Of a stretch of 64,000 nt of DNA, positions 44,109 to 56,303 are shown one piece after another. Source of the stretch: Areca catechu. Taxonomy: Eukaryota > Streptophyta > Magnoliopsida > Arecales > Arecaceae. The translations under genes were made by a program, and so were the position numbers. The stretch spans positions 32,684,418 to 32,748,417 of the forward strand of contig CM038042.1 of NCBI GenBank assembly GCA_021397845.1, written 5' to 3'. The notes under the pieces are model-generated. The model saw only the letters and a list, made by a program, of their open reading frames with translations, had not been told where the DNA came from and did no database searches. Within the stretch, counting starts at the first letter, position 1. Every line of letters begins with the position of its first letter.

Positions 44109-44636
44109 TTACAAATTATTGACATTATCTAACCTTGGGCGTTTGCAAGAAGTGTACATTACACTAACAGGCCTTGATAGTACATATATGCCATTATTTA
44201 ATCTAGCTTTCATTATAACACCATTATTCAAAATAACATTGCAAAAATCTCCTTTTATTGATAGTTCAAAACCATAATTGGTCAAAAGGCCTACAGAGAT
44301 TATGCTCATAATGAAACTAGGACAATAGTGACAGTCGACTAGTTCGACAGTACAAGACTCAAAGACAAGATGCAGGACTCCAACCGCCAGTACTGGAACA
44401 CGATTTCCATTCCCGACGCTCAGAAACTGTTCTCCATCTTCAAATCTTCTGCTAACTTGAAGTCCCTGTAACGAATTACAAACATGAATTGGACTACCAG
44501 TATCCAATACCCAGTTAGCAGTATCAACAATTGAGTAATTACAAGGTTTTATCATATAAATACCTTGTTCAGCAGATTTCTGCTTTCTCGGCCTGTTCGG
44601 ATCAAGGGATGCAATATAAAGAGGATAGTTCCTCTT
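44109..44636 (-). pseudogene. Copia aspartic protease region
   Basis: The segment has WVLDTGSPIHVCNSLQGLQ with the D-T-G active site, followed by FLSVGNGNRVPVLAVG and FIMSIISVGLL, as in proteases of this Copia group. It is in frame with gag but cut from it by TAG at 44637-44639. Confidence 0.85.
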
Positions 44637-45437
44637 CTAGTGTCCCTTCTTCTTGCAATAGAAGCACTCTGCAGAAGACTGATCAGCCTTATACTTCCTG
44701 GTCTGACTCGGGCTAGGAGCATTCTGCACCTTCTTTCCCTTTTTATTTATTTTCTTCTTCCCTTTCTTAAAGGGACGACGACCTCTACTTCCTCCCACTA
44801 AATTCACCACCCCCTTATTAAGTTGGTGGTCTTTCTCGAAAGTCTGCAGCAACCCCAAAAGACCATGGTAGTTGACTGCAGGCTTGTTCATTCTGTAATG
44901 ATCAAGAAAGTCAAGATATGAGGAGGGAAGAGAATTCAGGATCGCATCTTTGCCGAGCTGCTCGTGCAAGGGGCATCCGAGTTTGCCCAGTTTTTCAATC
45001 AGCTCGATCATGTACAATACATGATTAGTGACTGAACCACCATTCGGCATCTTGGAGTTGTAGATGGCACAAGACACTTTGTACCGTTCTACATCATCCA
45101 GGGTGCCGAAGGATTCCTTCAATTTTTGAAGGATTTCATCAGGTTGGGCCTCCTCGAATTTGCGACTGAACTCGTCGTTCATCGCAGCAAGCATAATGCA
45201 ACGGACAGTAGTCCGATCAGAAACCCACTTCAAGTAAGTGTCTCTGACTGCACTCCGTGCATTTGCAGGAGGGATTTCAGGGGCCGGATCCGTTATCACA
45301 TAGAGGATCCGTTCATGCTCCAGAACAATTCTTAACCTTCGATACCAAGTATCGAAGTTATGACCCTTCAACTTCTCGTTATCGAGAAGTGACCGGAGCA
45401 ATAAGTTTGAAGACAACTGACAAGAAAACAAGACCAA
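44637..45437 (-). pseudogene. Copia gag
   Basis: The start at 45437 is followed shortly by LLRSLLDNEKLKGHNFDTWY, the usual N-terminal gag pattern. The gag core includes DTYLKWVSDRTTVRCIMLAAM, YNSKMPNGGSVTNHVLYMIE and LLGLLQTFEKDHQ. Then come a Lys-rich stretch and the start of one zinc knuckle, CFYCKKKGH. The next codon is TAG where Trp is usual, and the fourth zinc ligand (Cys) four codons further is Tyr (TAT). Both changes are G-to-A on the coding strand. Gag forms the particle around element RNA. Confidence 0.9.
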
Positions 45438-46934
45438 ATTAGTTTATGAATTAATAACTTAACCAAAAGACTTGGACTTTAGTCTAAAGGTTTCTCCCAC
45501 TAATTTTTCAGATTGGTAGCCTCTAACCCCAATCCGTGAAAACGACAAATTTTCAAGTGGGTACTGAAATCCAATAGGCCTCGCATGAGCCCGACTATGG
45601 TCAGCTCACCCATACGAGCCTAAAGGTAGGTTCGTAAACCAATTGTTTCCCTAAACAATTTCCACTATAGAATTTTGCCCCAGAGAACTCCCCAATCGGC
45701 CTAAGGGCCTCCTATTGCGGGTCTCTGGTTAGGTCCAACCATTAAAATGATAAATCCAATGCTTCCAGCTAACTAAAGACCAAGCCCGACTATGGCCGAC
45801 CCACCTGGTCCCGTTAAGGAGGTTGCACTGAACCATCACCGATCAGATAGAAATTCCAGTCGCCGGATGTACACCCGTTCAATGGAACTGCCGATGCATA
45901 TCAAGCTAGTGGACATATTTCTATCCAACTTAATGGGAGGCTAAGACACTGTCAACTCTTTGACTTAGTCTTTTAAGGACCTAATAATTTTAGAGGATTT
46001 TTAGTTATAACAGAAGAGAAGAGACAAGGACATGGATCATCCTCCCACTGAATCAATCAGATTTCAGGAGGGTTGAAATAAATCAACAAATGATCCATGG
46101 GCACCTAAAGATCAGTCAGACCGATCAACCTGGGTGACATGGGTTAACTCGAGTCATTGAGCTTTACCAATCAGTTCTGGTTGACTCGACTAGCCAGGTA
46201 GGTGAGATCATGGGTGAGTATCCGCCATTAACCATCTTTCCTAGACACCAACCAAGTTGGCCAGGAAAGAGGTAGCCTCATACAACCATGATCACAAATG
46301 CCAAACCTACCTCGACACCAGTCGGTTTACTAGACCCGATCAGATTAGCCTAAAGACTCGGGCATCCACAAAGCCACTAATTGGATCCATTTTAGATGAA
46401 CGGATCAACTATTCTAACTATTAGATAGTTCTAAAGAAGGACCTAAATCAACTTTTGATTAATCTTCTTTTATCCGGTTCAACTAAACCTAGGTCTAACC
46501 CAGTTAAGGACCCAATTAGATAACTAACCCAATTAACCCAAAATGGCTTATTCATGTCAAATTAGATTTCATAAACCTAATATTTTATTTTAATAAGCCA
46601 TATATTTAATCAAAACATTTTTAATTAAGTGTCAATGTAAAACATTTTTCACATTACAAAATCATGCATCATATCTAGATTTTATTTTATAAACATTTCA
46701 TGGCCCAATAATAAATAGACATGTCAAAATTGTATCTGAACTAAAACAATTTTAATTCCAAGATTTCCTTAAAGGATCCTTCTGAAAAGGCCAACACAGA
46801 CGATCCGCTTCGTGTCAAAGATACACGGTCATGGTGAAGGTCTCAACTAGGTTCCTAAAAGTACTATCAGGATACAAAAATAGATTAAACTATTTTTAAT
46901 CTAACATGCATCAAGATTATGTTACACCTGTCAA
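45438..46934 (-). other. Leader of the Copia element
   Basis: Untranslated leader, about 1.5 kb, on the minus strand. It contains a segment around 46150-46330 with (on the minus strand) CCTGGCCAACTTGGTTGG and nearby words that also occur, in the same order, in the leader of the other Tork-like copy at 52630-52760 (plus). No protein domain seen. Confidence 0.55.
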
Positions 46935-46950
46935 CCTGGCTCTGATACCA
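46935..46950 (-). other. Primer binding site of the Copia element
   Basis: On the minus strand TGGTATCAGAGCCAGG follows the 5' LTR after one or two bases and matches the 3' end of initiator methionine tRNA. Confidence 0.85.
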
Positions 46951-46951
46951 A

Positions 46952-49359
46952 TGAAAGGTAAAAGGTTCATTTGCAGGTGCCTACCCTAAGCATGCAACGT
47001 CAGGGAGCAGGTAAGTATTTCAAAATAATTTTAAAATGCACAGCGGAAAACATGCTCCACGCAGGATCTAACACAATCTGGAAGCATGTACAGACTAAAA
47101 CATGTTATAATATGGGCATGTAATGTTTATAAAATATTTTAAATCCATAGATCTACGCATGCATGAATTTAAAATCGAAACCCATACCTTATTCCTGCAT
47201 GGAATAAATCTGGTATAGTTCTGGAATAGCCGGGATAACAGGAATAAATTTATTCCTGTTGTCTTCCACTTCCAGCACGTTGACAGGTTGCTGTTCTTTC
47301 AACCAAAAACTGCTGCAGAACAGAGGAAAATCTGGCAATGTTTGATCTTCCTTCCAACACCAAAATGTAGGGAACAAGATGGTTGATCTTCCTTCAAAGG
47401 GGAGAAGACGATTCAAGGTTTTGGTCCCCTTCCTTTCAACCAAAAACAGCACCAGAAATTCAGCAGCCTGCAAAACCTACAACCTGAAAAAAAAATAGAG
47501 CATAAAAATAGCTGCAAGGAGGTCGATCCGGCTTCCAAGTGCTCAGTTGAACACTCTCAAGAGGGGGAACACGCCGGGGGCTAGCTCTGATCCGTCTCTC
47601 GGTCGATGCAAGTCGCCGGAAGACATGGAACGGTGGGAGGGAAGAAGGAATGAAACAGAATTTCAGAACTTGTTTTTCAGCAAAACAGAGTTCATCTTCC
47701 TTCAAATTTGAGCACCAGAAAACAGGGATAAAGGCTTGATTTCTCTTCCTTCCACTCACCAAAACCCAGCCCTCAATTTTTACCGGTGGAAAGGGAAAGA
47801 AATTCTGCCAGCAAAAAGAACTCTCACAGCCTTTTTTCTTCTCACACAGTGACATCTCTTAACCTATGAACCAGGGGACTGCTGGTTATAATAAAAAGAG
47901 CAGCAGCAAGGAGCAAATGAAAATGCTGGGAGGCTAAAAGACGTCGGTGTGTTTAACACCAATTAACCAGCCATTAGGACTATTAAGAAGGGTTTAAGGC
48001 GAATGGGTGGAGGGAGATAAAAGGACGCCGATTGGGCTTCCACGGCAAGGAATTCATCAGCGTGAAGAAAGACCGTGTAAACCGGTCAAGGGAGGAAAAA
48101 CAACGGTTCAATCAATGGGTTTAATCCAATTAAAACCAAAGGTTCAAAAGAAAACCGATCCAAGCTAATTAAACCAGATTGGTTCAATCCCAAAATTTTC
48201 GGTTTAATATAATTAGAACTGGTTCAAGCCCAATTAAATTTGGTTCAATTGGCTCACAACCAATTGGAGGCCGAATTTAGCTCTGAATCAGTTCAAAATT
48301 GATTCAGAAAAATCCTGGCGCAAACCTGGTCAGCCCGTAACAATTTTCGGTTGACCCTAACAAGGGCAGGACTGGGAAAAGAGTGCTCAAAAAATACCGT
48401 GACCATAAAACCGAGATGATTCCCAATCGTAATCGGTATCCAGATCAGTGAGTTATCCTCTGTGGCGTGTGACCTCATAGGTTCGAACCTAAATGGTAGC
48501 ACTGGAACAATTTCAGTACCAGCACAGGAAACCATCTAGCAATTGGTCCCGGCATCCGGATAGGCCGAAGATGCGGGAGCATACTATCGAACCTCTGGCA
48601 TATGGTTACTGTATAATTCATCCCTTTGATCTCTAATGCTCAGGACGACTGATATTGGGCTGCCAACCCAAACTGAGTCAGTCAACTACGTGTCTCAATC
48701 TTGCAAGCCCAGTGACTCTTCACTAGGGCTACCCCGATCGAGGATTTGCTAAATTGAGATACAGCGAGACATTCAATCCAAACTGTTCGGACAGGTCAAT
48801 TCCATCTTGGTCCATCACTGCTCCACAAGTACTTGCCTGTACCCAGAAACCTTCCGTCACCGGATTAAAAATCCGGGTAGTCCGGTACCAATGCACAGGG
48901 AGTTGCTTGCAAGCTACCGCGTTGACCTCAGGTCAGAGGGACACATATACCCATATCCTATTGTGAGTATCCCTTTGGCATAAAGGGGTTTCACGGAGTC
49001 ACGTTCAGTGAGATATCATATATCCCACTTGCAGATCACATCAGTGTCACCACACTCATTTGGTCAAGAGGACAACCAAACGATGTGAACTGCAACAACC
49101 TATACTTGATATATTGCTGTCCAGTACAATATATCCTTTGGCTGTGAACAAGGTTTAAGGACCAGTCGATACATCCTCTTTGTATCGAAGCCAGTGTAGC
49201 CCTAAGGACTTCATCACATGGAAAGAGTTCATTATTAGGAAAATACAATATGTGATGAGCTACCAAAAATAATAATTTTATTAATTCATAAAATAAATAC
49301 AATACTCAGCACAACCGCCTATAACCCAGGAGATTGGCTTTGGGACATAATTCCCAACA
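46952..49359 (-). repeat. 5' LTR of the Copia element
   Basis: 2408 bp, from TGAAAGGTAAAAGG at 46952 to TTCCCAACA at 49359 (plus strand). It is nearly identical to the split 3' LTR but with more differences than the Gypsy LTR pair shows, which agrees with the Copia element being older than the Gypsy element nested in it. Confidence 0.92.
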
Positions 49360-49483
49360 CTAATTTCCTCTCAATTTTCTTCCTAGGCTCTTATCTTAAA
49401 GAGGTAGACTTGTCTTAGTATTAAGACTTTGTCTTAATAAGAGAATGAAGAAAATTGGTTGGATAGAGTTGGAATGCTTGAAC

Positions 49484-51656
49484 TATTAGGTGTATACCCT
49501 AAAAGCTAGATTGGCCAACACTTGTAAGACTTTCTTAGGGCATATTTTGTTATATTGACTTTTTATATTAATCAAATTAGATTTTTTCATTTATATCTGA
49601 GTTTAAAGTATTTATAAATCATCCATAAATTAATGGGTATAATGACATATACTTTCAAGAGTCAAGAATTTGAGACATGTGCCATTAATAATTAATTCAT
49701 TAATTGCTCCCGATCATAGGATAATCATGGGGACAGTATTTGATCCAGAAAGATCTGTGCATGATCGCTTCTCTAGGATAGATGAGTCTTGAATCTATGA
49801 TGTAGAGAGATCAGAGTGAGAATGCAGGTGCTTGTTAAGAACAATGGTACTGAGCATGACTAAACATGAGTACGTACTAAGATATCTACCTTCTTGTTAG
49901 TGTTGTACTCGGTGTTGCGGTAGTATAATAGTTCTATAACCTGAGCTACCTCGATTGTTCACAATGAGAGTGCCATAGCTTGACTACACCATAACTTGGT
50001 CTCCTAGCCATATGAAGCCTTGAGGTATAACTTGGTTGTAGTATTTCATTGTAGGAATAGGGTGTGCACCAAGACGAGATCTATCGATCTCAGTAGATAA
50101 GGAGTATCCTATGTAGATCATAAAACTGAGTCCTAAAGTCCATGACCATGGCAGTGTGAATAAGGGAAAGGTGCTTCCATAAGATTTCATAATGGACTCG
50201 AGTTGATTGAATCTAACATATGATAAGGGTCAAGTTTGACAAGTTATCCTTAACGTATACCCTATCAAGACTCGTGATAGAAAAACTAAATTACACGATA
50301 ACTACACCTATAGGTTCATCCATTGGATTCTGATCAGTTGCCATGTTATGCTACTAGGTATTACTGGTGGATTGTGGGATCAATTAGAATTATTTAGATG
50401 ATCAATAATTCTAATTGGCTGAATTGGAAGGAGTTCCAATCTATCGAAAAGGGGTTTCCATGATATTATTGATGGAGATCACATTATCCAATAGAATTGA
50501 ACCTATGGGTCACACAAACAAGGGTTTTGATCTTGGATTACTTAATTAGACTTGTGTAGTCTAATTGGGTCTTAGAGAATCATGCTAGTACATGATTAGA
50601 CCATGTTTCTCCTTAATTAAATTTTTCTATTATATAGGACTTGACCTAATTTAATTAGGCTTGTATATTATCTCCTTGAGTCAGCTTCTTTATTAGATTG
50701 GGTTTGACCTAATCTAATTAAGCTCATTTTTTCCTAATTTAGTTCTTTATTAAATTGGGTTTGACCAAATTTGATTTGGTTTGCAGGGGCATTAAGAGTT
50801 GCTGTCACCTTATGTGGTTAAGAATAAGGAGGCACTAAGTGTTGATGCTCCTCTTATTTTTCACGTGTTTTCTTCACACGAATGAAGAGGGGTGTTTCTT
50901 GATTTGTTCAATGTAATACCGCATATTAGATGAGGATGAGGGCTTGCCCTCATCTTCTTTTAAATTTAAACGGGAGAAAGAGTGGGGCATGCCTCCTCTT
51001 AGATGAGATCGGGGGGGCGTGCGCCCCCTTTCTTGTTATGATAAAAAAATGTGAGAGGAGAGAAAGGCATGACTCCCCTTTAAATTTTGAATTCAAAAGG
51101 GATCACACCCCAGGTGGTTTAAAGGATTTTCTAAATGTAAGCCAAGTAGATAAAGTATCTTTAAAATAGGATTGTATCAAAGAAAAATCTATTTTAATTG
51201 TTTGCATGAAATCCCCTATCCCTAGAGATCCTCCCCTTCTGCATCCTTCCTCGCATACTCTCTCTCCCTATCTAAGTGAAGGAAGATCTAAGGAAAGGAT
51301 ACAAAAAGCCCTTTGACTCTTCTTGGTGAAGCTGAATCAAATCAGGATAAGGTGTTCTTGATCATGCATGAATGGAAGCCTATAGAGGTCGAACAACTGT
51401 GCAGCTCGACAAAAATCTTATACCATGATTATTAGATTACATAGATCATCTACCCGTGTAAAGGTGATGTGATAATCCTTTCTAAAATTAATAAATATCT
51501 AATTTTTAATTTTTATTTCTTAGGTTTGCTATCCTATGAATTGATATTGATCAAAATAAGATCTCAATCAAATTGCAAGTCAGATCAGCATGAAAAAAAA
51601 ATTAAAAATTTTGCCATGCCTAGATTTGATCAATTGGGCATGCTATCTTTTCTTCA
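49484..51656 (+). repeat. 5' LTR of the second Tork-like element
   Basis: About 2.17 kb, ending TTTTCTTCA at 51656, two bases before the primer site. The start is inferred from the family pattern and from the break in character at 49484. No partner LTR is available to fix it. Open frames inside are unsupported. Confidence 0.6.
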
Positions 51657-51658
51657 AC

Positions 51659-51671
51659 TGGTATCAGATCC
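51659..51671 (+). other. Primer binding site of the second Tork-like element
   Basis: TGGTATCAGATCC differs from the initiator-Met primer site TGGTATCAGAGCC by one base. Confidence 0.75.
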
Positions 51672-51729
51672 AGATTCAAGAAAAAGTAGATCTGAATTTC
51701 GATTAGATCTGATTCAGATGTAATCTAAA

Positions 51730-52170
51730 GCAGTGATCAGATCTAAATTTGAAATCAAATTTTTATAATATTAAATATCAAATTTTTGCAACATTAAAAA
51801 TTTGATTTTAGTAATATTAAAATCAATTTTTTGTAATATTAAACATCAAATTTCTGTAATATCGAAATTAGATTTCTACAACATTAAATCTGATTTCAGC
51901 AATATTAAAATCTAATTTTCAATATATTTTAGATCTAATTTTTAGCATGTTTAGATTTAATTTTTAGCATGTTTAAATATAATTTTTATCATGTATAAAA
52001 TTAGATCTATATTTAATTTGATTAGATCATCATGTATAAATTAGATTTATATCTAATTTGATTAGATCAACATGTATAAAATTAGATCCTAGTCCAATTT
52101 GATAGTATGCATATGATTAGATCATCATGTATGAATTAGACCTTAACCTAATTTGATTAAGTTCAACCTA
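51730..52170 (+). repeat. Diverged short tandem repeats in the leader
   Basis: Two repeat types follow each other. First come units of about 25-30 bp built on GTAATATTAAA(A/C)ATCAAATTT (51760-51930). Then come units built on ATCATGTATAAATTAGAT and TTAGCATGTTTAGATTTAAT (51940-52150). All are AT-rich and diverged. They lie in the untranslated leader between primer site and gag. Confidence 0.7.
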
Positions 52171-53382
52171 TTTAGATTACATCTAAAAATATCTTTTTGA
52201 TTAGTACTTGGATTAAGTGCATCACCATGGCCATCTGATTATAAGAGGAAGCAAAGTTTAAAGACCCTTTCTTTCCATTCAATGGAATTCTCTTATGACG
52301 TGTAGGGTTGCCATCATAATTTGACTCATGAAGAAGAACTCAAAATGGTGAATTTATTTTTGTGCAAAACATCATATCTAAATTGAGAATTTAAGATTTA
52401 ATTATATAATACATGAGAGATTGGGTATGGGTAGTTTAATTAGGTCAAGAGAGATCAATCCAATAGTTGTAGTTTGGTCAAATCGATTAACATCTACATG
52501 TTAAATTGATTAACTCAAAGACTTAGTTCAGCTCAATGGGTCGAGCCTGAATCAATTTAGCTAACCTATTTGAAACTTATTGACGAATTAGTATCTAAGA
52601 TAAGTCTTGATCACTATTTTTAATCGGGGCTAACTCTTACCTGGCCAACTTTATCAGTGTCTAAGGAAAGAAAATTCAAGCGTAACCCTCCTACCAATCT
52701 TACTTGCCTGGCCAACTTGGTTGATCAAGTCTTGATATGGTTTCTTGATGATTCTAGCTAGCCCATGCCATTAGGTTAGTCATATAGTTATGATTAATTA
52801 GGATTGAACCTAAATCAAAAATCTTCTCTTAAAATATTAAGTCATGTAGTCTTCCACTGTTATAGTTGTGTGGGTCCTTCCCAGGGTTGATAGTTCTTGA
52901 CTAGATATAGTAGTTCGATTGCACGGAAAGACACAACCATGCTATTGACATGAGATGCCATAGGATGGAGTTAGGGCTGGGCCTAATAATTGTTAGGTGA
53001 GGGAACCAATGATGACTTCATTCTGCATAAATAGTGGACCTGACGTAACTAAGTAATAAGGATAATAACTGCTAAGTGAGGCTTTAAAACTTAGAGACTG
53101 AAGTTGGCTGTGATACATTTAGAGAAATATTGGACAAGAGTTGTCCACTCGCTGACTATGCATCACTAATAACTATTAGGTGAGGTGGTGTGCCAATTAG
53201 TGAGACTGCAACACCCACTAAAAATCCAAAATCATGGAGGTTTTTGATTCTCTACTTGAAGAGTGTGGGTAATTCAAGAAAAATAGTGGGAGTCAAAGTT
53301 TATTTTTAAAATAAATTTTCTAAACTAAACTAGTCAAGTTAATTACAAAATCTAACTAGAAATCTTTGATTTTTTGTAGGAA
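52171..53382 (+). other. Remaining leader of the second Tork-like element
   Basis: Non-coding leader up to gag; shares CCTGGCCAACTT words with the leader at 45438-46934. A 3' splice-like TTTTTTGTAG lies directly before the gag ATG at 53383, but no donor could be assigned. Confidence 0.5.
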
Positions 53383-54034
53383 ATGTTTGCTTCAAACTTC
53401 CTTGCCCATATCCTAGAAACCAATAGGTTGACTAGACCAAATTTTAAGGATTGGTTTCAAAACTTGAAAATTATTTTGAGTTCTAAAAAATTAATCAATA
53501 TACTCGACCAGGACCAAACTCCTCAACCAAGCCATCTGAACACTGATTAAAGAGCATCTTATAAGAAGTGGTTGGATGATGACAATAAAGTTAGGTGCTA
53601 TATTTTGGCATCAATCAATGTCTAATGAATTATAGTGCCAATATGAAGACATGAAGACTATAGGGAGATTTTGACTCACCTATAGGAGTTGGATGGTGAA
53701 CAGAGTCATGCAGCTTGGTATGAAATGTCCAAGCAACTTTTCAGAGAGAAAAAGCGAGATGGGCAATTGGTCCATGAACATTGGATGTCAATGATAAAGG
53801 ATTTGGAGGAGCTTGAGAAGCATGGGATGTCTCTGCATAAAGACTTGCAGATTGATCTCATTATGCAATCTACTTACTGATGCATATGGGCAATTTATCA
53901 TGAACTTCCATATGAAGAAGATTTAGAGTATCAATGCTGAATTGATCAACATGCTGGTTACAACTGAGGGCACTTTGAAGGATTCAAGGGGCTCTATCCT
54001 TGTGATGGAGCAAACTTCTTTCAAAAGAAAGTGT
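53383..54034 (+). pseudogene. Copia gag fragment (Tork/Angela-like)
   Basis: From the ATG at 53383: NFLAHILETNRLTRPNFKDW and the following KIILSS segment, then a stop, KKWLDDDNKVRCYILASIN, a damaged stretch, and from 53689 GEQSHAAWYEMSKQLFREKK, VHEHWMSMIKDLEELEKHGM and KDLQIDLIMQS, ending with INMLVTTEGTLKDSRGS. Several stops and at least one indel are present. The zinc knuckle and everything downstream are missing, because the SIRE-like LTR starts at 54035. Confidence 0.8.
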
Positions 54035-54878
54035 TGTTGAGACTAACAACCCAAAAGGGGAAAAAAATGGGTTTTTGAAAGAATTAAATGAAGTATGTGC
54101 CTTTCAAAACTTGATTGATGTATGGCTTAAGTGTTGTGTTAAAGAAAGTGTGCAAGTGTAGAAATGTAAGAAAGTAAGATAGAGAGAGATTAGCAAACAC
54201 ATAAACATAATAAATTTATAGTGTTTTGGAGCAATCCTAACTCCTACATCCACTATCCATGGATCTCTTTGGATTTTTACTATATTCCTGCAAGAATAAG
54301 CCAATTTGTTCTACATCAAGCTCATAAACCAAAATCCAAATACAACATTGATTTTATGGGCTCACAAATAGAGCTAATATATATTTATTTTTTGGGCTCA
54401 TAAATAACCCAATTGGCTTTCCAAGGTTAGCCAATCAAAATCTTAAACCAAATCCAAGTTTTAACTCAAAAAACAAACTCCAAAGTGAGCTACTTGTTGC
54501 AGTTCAAGCTTGATATATAGCTGCTTAAAGGCTTCAAAAGTTGCTCTTTGTTATGGTCTTTAATCCTTAATTAACGCTTCAAGAGGTTAGGTGAGAAGAA
54601 GTTGAAGTTCCTCTTGAATTTTCAATGACTGCATAGAATATTCTCTTTATTCTTAATAATTGGAATGAATACTCAAGTTCTTACTGATTTCTGACTTTAA
54701 TCCTTGTATTTATACTTCTTCTTATGTTTTTCCTTGAGTTTAAAGTCATTTCTAGCTATTTATAGCCATTGAAAACCAAGAAATAGCCATTAGAAATCTT
54801 GAAAAATAAATTCTACAAGTTTTAGAACTAGCCATTATTGTAGCATTCCATGGGATGAGAGTCGACTCTTTTAAAAGG
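54035..54878 (-). mobile_element. SIRE-like Copia LTR, 3' part, cut by a second SIRE element
   Basis: On the minus strand it ends ...GGGTTGTTAGTCTCAACA at 54035. It shares with the SIRE LTR at 54879-56298 the order: GTCGAC motif, body, GTGAGCC(C) words, GTGGATGTAGGAG...CTCCAAAACACTATAAA, and the C-rich end. TATAAATA occurs twice on the minus strand (54757-54764, 54707-54714). Its first part (U3 start) is missing at 54878, where the plus-strand SIRE element begins; GAGTCGACTC at 54859-54868 is a leftover of its motif array. Confidence 0.65.
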
Positions 54879-56298
54879 TGTTAGCTCTAGCCCTTGATTT
54901 TGATGATTAACAAAATGTTGAGTACATATTGTATACTAATATTTCAATTATAATTATGAGTTACAGGTTACAGATACCTCAAATTCTCAAAATGAAAGTA
55001 TCTTGAAGCTGAGCAATTTTCAAGTTTTGGGAAGTCTTCTCTCCTAGAAAAAGGCCTCATAATTGTTCAATCTTGGATTACATAAGTGTATTTAAAGTTT
55101 GATTGAAGATCTTTGTGTTTTTAAGAAGTTGGGACATGTTTTTGGCAAACTGCAGGACCAAGTGTCGACTCATGACTACCCAAGTGTCGACACTTCAGCT
55201 TTTGGCATGCAAAAATTCTTCACTGACATGCCAACTATCAACACCTAGAATCAAAGTATCGACACCTAGAACTCAAGTATCGACTCAAGACCTGAGATTT
55301 TTTGAAAAATATAGAACTTGCCATTGGAGGGTTTTTGTGTCAAGTATCGATACCTGAAATGTAAGTGTCGACACCTACAGGACTAAGTGTCGACATCTGG
55401 GAGCAAAGTGTCGATACCTGGAAGTCAAGTGTCAACTCATAAGTTCTGACAGCTTCAACGGTTCTATTTTCTGAGTTATAGATTTCATCTTTTCAAGCTC
55501 CCAATGGCTAGTTTTGATCCTCCAATGATCTCAAACCATTTTTTAGAAGTTTTTGAAATATTTAAGCTTCATCAAACTCATTCATTAAGCATTGAACTCC
55601 ATTGAATATACAAGACGAATATTCTTTCAAAGAACTTTACTTCCAAAAGCTAAAAAGGAGATATTCCATTCAAAAAGCTTACAAGCCCATCTTCTCAACT
55701 TTCCAAAAGTAGCTTTGAAGAGATTCCAAAGAGAAGTCAAATCAAGCAATCAACAAGAGCCTCAAAGCTTCCACATTCCACTCTTTGAAAAGAGTTTGAT
55801 TATATTTTGATTATTATATATTTAACTTTATGCCTTGTTGACCTAGCTTTCAAGGATTTTTGAAAGTAGGTTGTTGAGGTTGTTGGTGATCCAAAAGTAC
55901 AAAACCAACTAGGGTTTTACTTGTGAGCCCGAACACAAAATAAGTTGTAAGGTTGTTGGTGAGTCTAGGTGACAAAACCAAGTTAGGTTTTAACTTGTGA
56001 GCCTTGAAAAACAAGTCAGCTATAATTTTTGAAGAGATTATAGTAAAAATTTTCAAGGATGGCTTGGGGAGTGGATGTAGATGCTTGGAGTGCACCGAAC
56101 CACTATAAAAATTAGTGTTTGTGTGTGATTACTCTTTTCTTTACTTACACTTTATTCTTTGCATTTAATTTTTGTTATCCGCTACATATCCATTAATGCT
56201 AATTCACTTTGCTCACAAACACTTCAAGACCTGCACATAATTGCTTAAATTTTAGAAAGATCCAATTCATCCCCCCTCTTGGGCTCCATTTTTGGGCA
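54879..56298 (+). repeat. 5' LTR of the SIRE-like element
   Basis: 1420 bp, starts TGTTAGCTCTAGCC and ends TTTTTGGGCA. It contains the palindrome array at 55153-55441, a TATA-like ATATTTAAG near 55556, and GTGAGCC repeats around 55920-56010. The 3' LTR is outside the window, so boundaries rest on the TG...CA ends, the primer site and the comparison with the LTR at 1-492. Confidence 0.85.
55153..55441. repeat. Array of ~21-bp-spaced palindromic motifs in the SIRE LTR
   Basis: Ten copies of the AAGTGTCGACACTTG-type motif have cores (TCGA or TCAA) at 55165, 55187, 55237, 55259, 55280, 55347, 55368, 55390, 55411 and 55432. Within runs the spacing is 21-22 bp, i.e. two turns of the helix. The distal arm varies (ACTTG, ACCTG, ACTCA). 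The array lies 270-560 bp into the LTR, the same place as in the LTR at 1-492. Confidence 0.9.
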
Positions 56299-56303
56299 GC
56301 AAG

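Larger units (their letters stand above)
30254..49359 (-). mobile_element. Tork/Angela-like Copia element, complete, carrying a nested Gypsy element
   Basis: The 5' LTR is 46952-49359 (2408 bp). The 3' LTR is 30254-30369 plus 39168-41460 (2409 bp once the nested Gypsy element and one copy of its 5-bp duplication are removed). CTAA(T) flanks the element at 30250-30253/4 and 49360-49364. On the minus strand the LTR starts TGTTGGGAATT and ends ACCTTTCA. The order gag, protease, integrase, RT, RNase H is that of Copia. The coding region has several stops, two 1-nt deletions and a changed RT active site, so the copy cannot act on its own. Confidence 0.92.
49484..54034 (+). mobile_element. 5' part of a second Tork/Angela-like Copia element
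   Basis: LTR, primer site, long leader and about 650 bp of gag are present. The element is cut in gag at 54034 by a SIRE-like LTR. No pol or 3' LTR follows in the window. The LTR start (TATTAGGTGTATACCCTAAA) seems to be a mutated TGTTAGGTGTATACCC. Confidence 0.7.
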
